Assembly: GCA_007117065.1 (NCBI GenBank)
Contig: SKHI01000011.1
Coordinates: forward strand, 1 to 36,467
Origin: Candidatus Woesearchaeota archaeon
Lineage (GTDB): Archaea > Nanobdellota > Nanobdellia > Woesearchaeales > SKIA01
Length of the DNA stretch: 36,467 nucleotides
Direction: 5' to 3'
The position numbers and the translations under genes are program-made. Below are positions 10,697 to 18,546 of the stretch, in pieces. Each line of letters begins with the position of its first letter. Within the stretch, counting starts at the first letter, position 1. A model generated the notes under the pieces. That model was given only the letters and a program-made list of their open reading frames with translations. It was not told where the DNA came from and searched no databases.

Positions 10697-10705
10697 CTAT
10701 ATAAG
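10697..10705 (+). promoter_or_regulatory. TATA box of a leaderless promoter for the first HTH-Nudix gene
   Basis: CTATATAAG centred about 27 nt upstream of ATG 10728; no SD. Confidence 0.6.
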
Positions 10706-10727
10706 TAACGAATATTTGTGTGCTTGT

Positions 10728-11465
10728 ATGACACACCAGATACGTAAAAACATCATCTTACACCTTATACACCACACGCGAGCGAGTTTTAATGAACTCT
10801 GGAATAACCAAGGAGAATCAAACGCGTTTGCGTATCACTTAAAGCGATTAGAGGAAGAGGGTGTCGTGCAGAAATACTCCGACGGATACGGACTCACTCC
10901 TGATGGGCAAAGCCTCATTACGGATATTGAGGGTGATACAGGTAATAAGACGCGTTTTCCTACCCCTACAGTTATTATCGTTGCTCAAGATGCGAAAGGA
11001 CGCATACTTGCTCAGCAAAGAAAGAAAGAACCGTATCATGGGTACTGGGCGTTTCCTTCTGGGAAGATAAATTTTGGTTGGAATCCGGAAGAACGTGCAA
11101 AGAGAGATTTGTATGAAGAAACAGGGCTCACTGCAGGAAATATTGTTTTACGAGGTATAGAGCACGTAAAAACTATTGATGACGGCACGTTACTCCATCA
11201 CCACACGCTTTACGTATACCAAGCGACTAATTGTACGGGAGAGCTCATTAAGGAAACGCATAAAGCAAAGCATGCGTGGATGAGTACGGAAGAATTCCAG
11301 TCCGGGCAGCGACTGCCTGGAGATTGGTTGTTTGAGTTCATACTTCCTAGCAAGAACTTCTTCATCATAGAAGGTGAGCGTTACATGAAAGAAGGCGTGT
11401 TTACGGGAGAAACAAAAGCAGTATCTGTGAAAGAATATGAGTTGTGCGAGGTCAAGAAAGATTGA
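10728..11465 (+). CDS. Winged-HTH + Nudix domain fusion protein (copy 1)
   Basis: N-terminal MTHQIRKNIILHLIHHTRASFNEL...FAYHLKRLEEEGVVQK wHTH, then Nudix region GKINFGWNPEERAKRDLYEETGL. Confidence 0.85.
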   Translation: MTHQIRKNIILHLIHHTRASFNELWNNQGESNAFAYHLKRLEEEGVVQKYSDGYGLTPDGQSLITDIEGDTGNKTRFPTPTVIIVAQDAKGRILAQQRKKEPYHGYWAFPSGKINFGWNPEERAKRDLYEETGLTAGNIVLRGIEHVKTIDDGTLLHHHTLYVYQATNCTGELIKETHKAKHAWMSTEEFQSGQRLPGDWLFEFILPSKNFFIIEGERYMKEGVFTGETKAVSVKEYELCEVKKD

Positions 11466-11502
11466 CTGGCAAGTATAAAAAGAAAAACATATTTCTCATT
11501 GC

Positions 11503-12213
11503 ATGACACATGAGATACGAAGAAACATCATCCTCACACTCATACACAGACCACAAGCACAGTTTAATGAGCTCTCAAACGTGCAAAGCAATAAGTTATC
11601 CTACCATCTAAACAAATTAATTGATGAAGGAATTATACAGCGCACAGATAAGGGGTACGAACTCACTTCGGAAGGACGCACGCTCGCAACAAACATAGAA
11701 GGAGATACAGGTGCAAGTGTACGCTACCCAACACAAATAGTAATGATAGCAGCGCGAGATGAGAACGGGCGCATACTCGCACAACAAAGACTTAAAGAGC
11801 CCTATTATGGCTATTGGGGGTTGCCCGCAGGGAAATTAAATTTTGGTTGGAATCCAGAAGAACGAGCAAAGAGAGATTTATATGAAGAAACAGGGCTCAC
11901 TGCAGGAAATATTCGCTTTTGCGCAATAGAATACATAAAAACGTATGAAGAAGATACCTTGCTTCACCACCACATCATGCATGTGTACGAAGCAACGAAT
12001 TGCACAGGAGAACTTATTAAGGAAACGCACAAAGCAAAAAACAAGTGGATGAGTGTAGAAGAATATCGCTTGCAACAACGGTTTCCGGGAGACTGGATAT
12101 TTAAATGGCTTTCGCAAAAAGACTTTTTTGTAGTCGAAGGAGAGCTGTATATGAAGGAAAAAGCGTTTGTAGGAGCAAAAACAGTTTCCATACAACAGCT
12201 CACGCAACATTAA
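11503..12213 (+). CDS. Winged-HTH + Nudix domain fusion protein (copy 2, tandem paralogue)
   Basis: MTHEIRRNIILTLIHRPQAQFNELSN...LSYHLNKLIDEGIIQR, then GKLNFGWNPEERAKRDLYEETGLTAGNI; TATA GTATAAAAA about 26 nt upstream. Confidence 0.85.
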   Translation: MTHEIRRNIILTLIHRPQAQFNELSNVQSNKLSYHLNKLIDEGIIQRTDKGYELTSEGRTLATNIEGDTGASVRYPTQIVMIAARDENGRILAQQRLKEPYYGYWGLPAGKLNFGWNPEERAKRDLYEETGLTAGNIRFCAIEYIKTYEEDTLLHHHIMHVYEATNCTGELIKETHKAKNKWMSVEEYRLQQRFPGDWIFKWLSQKDFFVVEGELYMKEKAFVGAKTVSIQQLTQH

Positions 12214-12228
12214 TAAACATATATTGAT

Positions 12229-12402
12229 ATGGTACCGTACGTGGTTGCAGAAAAAGTATCTGTTGATAATGCGAAGAAAGAAAAATTGTTTTATGTCGTC
12301 GCAAACGCAGTATGTATCGAAGGACTGACCAGCGTTGCTTATTGTAAAAGCGAAGCGATTATGAAACAGCACATCCAAACAAATACTGCGTATTCTGTCT
12401 GA
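12229..12402 (+). CDS. Short hypothetical ORF (57 aa), possibly a remnant
   Basis: ATG-to-TGA ORF read directly (MVPYVVAEKVSVDNAKKEKLFYVVANAVCIEG...); no recognisable complete domain. Confidence 0.25.
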   Translation: MVPYVVAEKVSVDNAKKEKLFYVVANAVCIEGLTSVAYCKSEAIMKQHIQTNTAYSV

Positions 12403-12451
12403 GTATAGTAAAAACCCGCCATATCGAAAAATACAAGCAACTCAGAAACAA

Positions 12452-12590
12452 CTATTCGCAGTGAATTCCAAATGTATCAATAAACTGTTTATAATCTAAA
12501 TCCACAACTCCTTGTACAGATTTAGTTTGAGAAAAAGTCACTAAAAAGCCTTTTTTAATATTAAATTTCTTCATAGCATTTTGCAAGCTT
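12452..12590 (-). pseudogene. Possible C-terminal remnant of an ATP-binding (AAA, DUF4143-associated) protein
   Basis: NAMKKFNIKKGFLVTFSQTKSVQGVVDLDYKQFIDTFGI resembles the C-terminal tail of that family; no N-terminal domains present. Confidence 0.35.
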
Positions 12591-12599
12591 AACAAAAAG

Positions 12600-12785
12600 G
12601 GTATACATATAATAAAACCTTTAGGAGGATCAGACCTTGAAATAGAATTAGAAACAGAAAGTCTAGAATCTGTGTACGCATTCATAGAACAAATAAAAAC
12701 AAACTATCCTAAAATAATAAAAAAAATCGATATAGTTATGATAAAAAAAGAGCATAAGTTAGACTTTCTCCCAGGAGAATGGTAA
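12600..12785 (+). pseudogene. C-terminal remnant of an archaeal Lrp/AsnC-family regulator
   Basis: Frame reads GIHIIKPLGGSDLEIELETESLESVYAFIEQIKTNYPKIIKKIDIVMIKKEHKLDFLPGEW* with no start codon or HTH upstream. Confidence 0.5.
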
Positions 12786-12864
12786 AGGCTTTTCTAAAAG
12801 ATATAGCAAAACACTGGACAACTGTGCTCAACGCGTATTTAAACATGTGTTCAATCAGAGCAAT

Positions 12865-13269
12865 ATGTTATTAGGACTACAACGCAAAAATCAAGAATTA
12901 TTACGAGAAGCATTCATTGAAGAGAACAGTTTAATAATTGATGTAGCGCAATGTATAAATCCATACGCACTAGAAGAGTTCTACGAATCATTTGAGCGAG
13001 TATATGTCATTGAAGTAGAATTATTGTACAAATTCAAAAAAGTAATCGAACAATTAGAAACACTAATTCAAAAATATGCTCTTAAAAAAATAATCATAAC
13101 TAATTATAAACACTTATTTGATTATAATAACAAAGTAGAAAAAGAGCATATTTTGACCCATATTTGGCTACGAATGAAAGAACTCTCAACACAAATACAA
13201 ATAGTAGTGGGCATTAGCAGTGCAACACAAAAAAAATACGCACAAACATATTGCGATATCATACGCTAA
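12865..13269 (+). CDS. RecA/RadA-fold protein lacking an intact Walker A motif (ORF opens at GTG 12847; ATG 12865 preferred)
   Basis: SLIIDVAQCINPYALEEFYE...ERVYVIEVELLYKFKKVIEQLE...KKIIITNYKHLF resembles the core beta strands of RadA paralogues; TATTTAAA about 27 nt upstream of ATG 12865. Confidence 0.55.
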   Translation: MLLGLQRKNQELLREAFIEENSLIIDVAQCINPYALEEFYESFERVYVIEVELLYKFKKVIEQLETLIQKYALKKIIITNYKHLFDYNNKVEKEHILTHIWLRMKELSTQIQIVVGISSATQKKYAQTYCDIIR

Positions 13270-13544
13270 TGGGACACACAACACCCAGCCAAAGAACTGT
13301 AATAGAAAGCACACTCAAAGAATTTGAAACATATGGACGATCATTAAGAAAAGAAGAACAAGAAATATACAAAGAAATGCTTGAAAGAGTATATGCGCGA
13401 GTAGGAAACATAAGCTTTACTGGAAGCGTTCACGTATGGAAATTCATATTGCTCTCACTGATACTAGATATTGAATTAAAAAAGAAAACACATGATACTC
13501 ATAGATGTATTTGTACACGAAAACAAGATAGTAACGTGGTATAA
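13269..13544 (+). CDS. Uncharacterised small, mostly helical protein (91 aa) in the polymerase cassette
   Basis: TAATG start/stop coupling with the preceding ORF; overlaps the polB start by 53 nt. Confidence 0.65.
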   Translation: MGHTTPSQRTVIESTLKEFETYGRSLRKEEQEIYKEMLERVYARVGNISFTGSVHVWKFILLSLILDIELKKKTHDTHRCICTRKQDSNVV

Positions 13545-15510
13545 ACAAGAAGAAGAAAACATTTTTCAAGAACACACATACAATCCCAGCGTATACATTA
13601 AGGCAACACCACAAACAGAAAAAATAGTACAGAAGTACTCAATAGAAAAAAAGACCTGTACATTACTAGATGGAACAAGAGACGTTTTTTATAAAATACA
13701 GGTGCCGAAAATATATGCCTTCAAACCATTTGTTAAACGATTAGAATATGAAATAAAACACCAAGAAGAAATCTACTATGGAGACATAAGTCCTGAATAC
13801 AAATTTTTATACGAAAAACAGTTAGAAATACTCAATTATCAACACAAAGAACAAAGAAGACAAATAATTGATTACAGACACATAGCGTTCACAAAACTCT
13901 TTTTAGAAATACATATACATGAACAAAACATTTCAAGCATAACAGTTAACAAAAAAACAGTAACAGGAACTGAACAAGAAATACTTATTCTTTTTTCAAA
14001 AAAATTTGTACAGGTAGACCCTGATATTATCTTTCTAGAAAATGCATACGCTACCATTTCATTTCTTGCAAAAAAATTACGCGAATATGGCATTCCTGAC
14101 ATACTAAACAGATTCACACACGAACTGAATTATAAAGGCGGAAAAACATTTTTTAGCTATGGAAGAGCAGTATACAAAGATTTTAGCGTAAAACTAAAAG
14201 GAAGAATACTCATTAATACAACAACCACAATAGGATCATTAGATTTTATAGGCATACTTGAACTGTGTAAACTCAGCAACGGACTCGTACAAGATATCGT
14301 AAGTAAAAGCTATGGATCAATTTTTAGCACAGCAGTAAATAAAGAGATAGCACTAGAAAAGAAACTCATACCCTATAAAGAAAAACCCTTAGAAGAACCA
14401 CTTTCACTAATCAATTTTACTAAAGGAGATAGAACAGCACACGTGTTTGATCCAATACTAGGAACAACAAAAAACGTATTAGAAATAGATTTTAGTAGCA
14501 TGTTTCCCTGGATAATATATAATTATAATTTAAGTGCAGAAACAATAAAAAAAGGAAAAACCTATCAAAAAATACCTGAACTCCCCATATACTGCGACCT
14601 CTCAAAAAAAGGAATCACACCAAAAGCCATAAAACCCTTTCTAAGTAGAAGGATGGAGGCCAAAACAAATAAGGAAACCGAAATAACAAAAGCACTCAAA
14701 GGAGTGCTTGTAAGTAGCTACGGATACTTACGATTTAGAGAATTTAAACTCGGTACACCAGCCAGCTATATGGCAATTTGTAGCGTAGCAAGAAACATAC
14801 TTATACAAGCAAAAGAAATAGCAGAACAACACGGATTTAGCCTGGTGCATGGAATAGTAGATAGCTTATATCTGCAAAAAAACAACTATACAACAAAAGA
14901 GGTAGAAAAATTAGTACATGCTATATACACACAGTTTGGGATACCTGTAGAATATGAGCTGTTCGACTCAATAACCTTTCTTCCTAGCGTTACAAACAAT
15001 AAAAAACCAGTAGCAACAAAATATTATGCTAAATATAAACAACAAGAAAAATATAAACTACGAGGACTTATGTGCAGAAAAAAAAGCACCCCACCAATCA
15101 TAAAAACATTTCAGAAAAAAATAATACTACTCTGTGAGCAAAAAAATTATTTCACCAAATGTACAACATTGTTAAGAAAATACGTATCTAACATGAAAAA
15201 CAGCGAAAAAAAAGAGTTCATCATGTATCAAACAATAGGAAAAGAACACTATAAAACATACACGATAGGAAAAACACTCATAAAAAAATGTAAAGAAAAA
15301 AATATTTGCATACACCCAGGACAAACAATAGCATATTATTATGGCGGGAAAAAAATATGTCTTGCAGAAGAAGAAAACAACATACAGTACCAAAAATACA
15401 CAGATATGCTCATAGACGCAGTCCATGAAGTAATCAATATATACGGGCATACAAAACAAGAAATAAGAAACGCCCTGCAATATAACACACTTACACAGTA
15501 TTTCTCTTAA
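13492..15510 (+). CDS. Family B DNA polymerase, divergent, exonuclease motifs degenerate
   Basis: Motif A LEIDFSSMFPWIIYNYNLSAET, motif B KALKGVLVSSYGYLRFR, motif C HGIVDSLYL. Confidence 0.9.
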   Translation: MILIDVFVHENKIVTWYKQEEENIFQEHTYNPSVYIKATPQTEKIVQKYSIEKKTCTLLDGTRDVFYKIQVPKIYAFKPFVKRLEYEIKHQEEIYYGDISPEYKFLYEKQLEILNYQHKEQRRQIIDYRHIAFTKLFLEIHIHEQNISSITVNKKTVTGTEQEILILFSKKFVQVDPDIIFLENAYATISFLAKKLREYGIPDILNRFTHELNYKGGKTFFSYGRAVYKDFSVKLKGRILINTTTTIGSLDFIGILELCKLSNGLVQDIVSKSYGSIFSTAVNKEIALEKKLIPYKEKPLEEPLSLINFTKGDRTAHVFDPILGTTKNVLEIDFSSMFPWIIYNYNLSAETIKKGKTYQKIPELPIYCDLSKKGITPKAIKPFLSRRMEAKTNKETEITKALKGVLVSSYGYLRFREFKLGTPASYMAICSVARNILIQAKEIAEQHGFSLVHGIVDSLYLQKNNYTTKEVEKLVHAIYTQFGIPVEYELFDSITFLPSVTNNKKPVATKYYAKYKQQEKYKLRGLMCRKKSTPPIIKTFQKKIILLCEQKNYFTKCTTLLRKYVSNMKNSEKKEFIMYQTIGKEHYKTYTIGKTLIKKCKEKNICIHPGQTIAYYYGGKKICLAEEENNIQYQKYTDMLIDAVHEVINIYGHTKQEIRNALQYNTLTQYFS

Positions 15511-15544
15511 AAAAATATTCTTGCACACACATAGTAGCATAAAC

Positions 15545-15553
15545 CTTATAAAT
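15545..15553 (+). promoter_or_regulatory. TATA box for the cytochrome b5-like lipoprotein gene
   Basis: CTTATAAAT centred 26 nt upstream of ATG 15575. Confidence 0.55.
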
Positions 15554-15574
15554 ACAATTTTTTTCAAAAAATAC

Positions 15575-16027
15575 ATGAAATATAATGTATTATTCGCACT
15601 GGTAGTTGTAGGAATCCTCTTTGTAGGATGTGCAGAACAGGAAGCAATGCAAGACACTCCTGTAGCAGAAACACAAGAAGTACCTCCAGCAGAAGAAACC
15701 ATTGAAGAAACCATTATTGCAGAAGAAGCGACAGGTATTGAAACACAACCTGTTGAGGAAGAAACAATAATTGTTGCAGAAGAAGAGAACAATGGAATAA
15801 GCAGAGAAGAACTTGCAATACACAATACTGCTAACAGTTGCTGGGTCGCCTATCAAGGACGCGTCTACGACCTCACACAATGGCTCAGACAACACCCTGG
15901 AGGAGCACAAGCAATACTTCCTAACTGTGGAACAGCAGAACAATTCGAGGAAGCGTTTACTGCACGACACGGAACACGTGATGATGGACTATTAAGAAAT
16001 GCGCCAATTGGAACATTTGCTGGATAA
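15575..16027 (+). CDS. Lipoprotein with cytochrome b5-like heme-binding domain
   Basis: Signal with lipobox-like LFVGC, acidic linker, then NTANSCWVAYQGRVYDLTQWLRQHPGGAQAILPNCG...FTARHG. Confidence 0.85.
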   Translation: MKYNVLFALVVVGILFVGCAEQEAMQDTPVAETQEVPPAEETIEETIIAEEATGIETQPVEEETIIVAEEENNGISREELAIHNTANSCWVAYQGRVYDLTQWLRQHPGGAQAILPNCGTAEQFEEAFTARHGTRDDGLLRNAPIGTFAG

Positions 16028-16394
16028 ATACAGTTGGGTCTCCGCACCCATTGTACGCTACGCAATAGCACTGGTATACCTCTACTTTGGTATATCTCAG
16101 CTCATACATCCTGAGTCATTTACATTTTTTATTCCTCAGACGCTCAGTGCCCTAGTAGATCCAGTACTTCTTATTTATTTTAATGCAGGTTTTGAAATAC
16201 TCTTTGCAAGCCTCCTCATACTTGGGAAGTACACCAGAATAAGCGCATTCTTGCTCTTCGTACACTTGTTTTTTATCACCCTCAGTCTCGGATTTACCCA
16301 AAATGGAGTACGAGACTTCGGCCTGACCATGGCAACTCTTGCTGTAGCTATACACGGTCCAGACGCCTGGTGTCTTGAGTACAGAAAAAAGTAA
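15999..16394 (+). CDS. DoxX-like integral membrane protein
   Basis: RYAIALVYLYFGISQLIHP...NAGFEILFASLLILGKYTRISAFLLFVHLF; overlaps the 3' end of the b5 gene. Confidence 0.75.
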   Translation: MRQLEHLLDKYSWVSAPIVRYAIALVYLYFGISQLIHPESFTFFIPQTLSALVDPVLLIYFNAGFEILFASLLILGKYTRISAFLLFVHLFFITLSLGFTQNGVRDFGLTMATLAVAIHGPDAWCLEYRKK

Positions 16395-16414
16395 AACGTG
16401 CACAAATATGTTTT

Positions 16415-16912
16415 TTATTTTCGAAAAATCTCCGGATAAACGTCTAAAAACACATGATCACTAGCAACAGATAGGAGCGCTTGAGAGGTGCTGTGAGAAA
16501 AGGAGCTAATCGCAACAAATACTCCTTAAGAGATTAAGTACGTAACCGCAGTCACCAAATCCTCATCCCCGCTTAACAAAAAAACGTTGTCAACATGAGT
16601 TTTATGGTAATCAACAATTATATCTACTGCTATGCGCACATCAATTCCTTTCTCAACGTAGTGCTCTCCTCGCTTACGCAACTCTTTTGTGCACACCGTA
16701 AACGGAGTATTCTGTTCTAATGCATATAAAAAAGATTGTTGTCTCTCAGAAATATCTTCTGGAACACCAACATAGTACGTTGCTTAAAAAATGTTTGTTC
16801 TATAGCGAGAACACACAAAAGATAATATTTTCTTGTAGTCAATGTGATGCACATGCGCATGTTTCTCTGAATGAAACATGTTTGCACCGTCCACGTACAA
16901 ACTTGACGATAT
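16415..16912 (-). pseudogene. NYN/LabA-like (PIN-fold) domain gene interrupted by two in-frame TAA codons
   Basis: One frame reads SSSLYVDGANMFHSEKHAHVHHIDYKKILSFVCSRYRTNIF*ATYYVGVPEDISERQQSFLYALEQNTPFTVCTKELRKRGEHYVEKGIDVRIAVDIIVDYHKTHVDNVFLLSGDEDLVTAVTYLIS*GVFVAISSFSHSTSQALLSVASDHVFLDVYPEIFRK*. Confidence 0.8.
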
Positions 16913-16951
16913 ACTAAGTTATTTAAAAAAAAAAAGAGTATATAAGACCTG

Positions 16952-17383
16952 TCACATGTCTCGTATAATTACCTTTGCAAAACATGGGTGCTCTGGGGAA
17001 AGAATGGACTGCTGCGCACGTTTATCAAAACTGTAGGCATTACGTAATAACGCAAACAAAGAACGCACTGAATCACCACGACGAAGATGACGTATCACTA
17101 TCCGAAATGCTTTTTTGATAAAGGAACACCTCAGATATACAATGACATCTGCGTCATCAAAACTTTGTATAAAATCAAGAAGAAATGCGCCCTCCATAAT
17201 CCAGGAACGCTGCTTTCTTGCTGTATTAAATAATTGCTTGCGCTGTGAGATACTGCGCACAGAATAATCAGAGTAAAACTTTATCTCATCAAGTTGAATA
17301 AGTGGAATAGTATGTGTATGAGCAAGTTGTTGAGCATAGGTCGTTTTTCCCGTTCCAGGTGCTCCGACAACACGAATTTTCAT
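16952..17383 (-). CDS. P-loop NTPase, adenylate kinase-like / topology modulation (FlaR-like) protein
   Basis: MKIRVVGAPGTGKTTYAQQLA (Walker A), IPLIQLDEIKF, RSWIMEGAF. Confidence 0.7.
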   Translation of the reverse strand: MKIRVVGAPGTGKTTYAQQLAHTHTIPLIQLDEIKFYSDYSVRSISQRKQLFNTARKQRSWIMEGAFLLDFIQSFDDADVIVYLRCSFIKKAFRIVIRHLRRGDSVRSLFALLRNAYSFDKRAQQSILSPEHPCFAKVIIRDM

Positions 17384-17421
17384 AAGAATAACAATAAAAA
17401 ATATTTACTTAAAAGGTAGTG

Positions 17422-18354
17422 CTAATCACGCTTTTTCTTCTTCATCTCCTCTTCGAGCTTAAGCTCAGAGAGAAGCTCTTTGTATCGGTTACGAATAGTT
17501 ACTTCGGTAACGCCAGCAACATCAGCTACTGCACGCTGAGTACGCTTCTCACCGTTAATCAACGCTGAGACGTAAAGCGCCGCCGCTGCTATTCCTGTTG
17601 GTCCACGACCAGAGGTGAGAGCAATGTGTCTTGCTTCTTCAATAATCTCTACTGCTTTACTTTGCGTCATAGCAGTGAGTTTTAGCTCTGACGCAAATCG
17701 CGGAATATAGTCAATAGGATTGCTTGGAAGAATTTTTATCTCCAATTCTCTAATTACGAAACGATATGTGCGACCGATTTCTTTTCTATCAATACTACTC
17801 GCCTCTGCCAGTTCATCTAACGTTCTTGGAACGTCGTGCTTTCTACAAGCAGCATAAACTGCTCCTGCTACAACAGACTCCATACTTCTTCCCCGTACAA
17901 GACCTTTCTGTACAGCCATAGTGTATACGCGAGAAGCCTCCTCCTCTACACTTTCAGGCAATTTTAAGAAACTACTAATACGTTTTAATTCACTTAAAGC
18001 AAGTTTTAGATTACGCTCAATTGCTGTACTGACGCGTTGCTGCCATTTCCTGAGACGGAAAAATTTATTCTTATTTTTTCCCCCTAATCGATACAGGTCA
18101 GCTGCTTGTCCTACATCTGTTCCTAGCCCTCTATCAAATTGTCGAAAGCTCATTGGTGCTCCGCTTCGGCGTTTGCTGGCTCCTGCGTCGCTTGAGAATT
18201 CCCTCCATTCTTGGTCGAAATCAACCATTTTATCATCTAATACGAATCCACAGTCGCGACAGATGATTTCCCCGCGATCCCTATTTACAGAGAGATTGAG
18301 ACTTGCGCATTCTGGACATTTTCGTAAAAAACGAGTTGTTTGTGTAACGGTCAT
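17422..18354 (-). CDS. tfb: Transcription initiation factor TFB (TFIIB)
   Basis: Zn ribbon CPECASLNLSVNRDRGEIICRDCGFVLDD, then two cyclin-like repeats. Confidence 0.95.
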   Translation of the reverse strand: MTVTQTTRFLRKCPECASLNLSVNRDRGEIICRDCGFVLDDKMVDFDQEWREFSSDAGASKRRSGAPMSFRQFDRGLGTDVGQAADLYRLGGKNKNKFFRLRKWQQRVSTAIERNLKLALSELKRISSFLKLPESVEEEASRVYTMAVQKGLVRGRSMESVVAGAVYAACRKHDVPRTLDELAEASSIDRKEIGRTYRFVIRELEIKILPSNPIDYIPRFASELKLTAMTQSKAVEIIEEARHIALTSGRGPTGIAAAALYVSALINGEKRTQRAVADVAGVTEVTIRNRYKELLSELKLEEEMKKKKRD

Positions 18355-18546
18355 TAAACTATCCCCAACATAACTATTTTAACACAGTAATGTTTAAAAG
18401 GTGAAATCGACCATAGTATATAAACATTTCGTTTACTTTTTATATAGTGCGTCGTTTGTTTATAAATAAACCACATCAACACATTCACACCCTTTCATGA
18501 ACAAAGAACAAAAACCTTAATAAAAAACAAAAGAGCAAAAACAAGT

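Noticed and set aside
11878-12378. 166-aa minus-strand ORF opposite the second HTH-Nudix gene
   Set aside because: Low-complexity Phe/Cys-rich antisense translation.
15172-15825. 217-aa minus-strand ORF opposite the polB 3' end and the b5 lipoprotein gene
   Set aside because: Cys/Phe/Val-rich antisense translation of strongly supported coding sequence.
15590-15970. 126-aa Cys/Phe-rich minus-strand ORF
   Set aside because: Mirror of the cytochrome b5-like lipoprotein gene; composition is an antisense artefact.
16784-16786. Stop-codon reassignment to explain the interrupted NYN gene
   Set aside because: TAA terminates ordinary genes in this window (rpoK, polB and others), so genome-wide TAA recoding is not supported.
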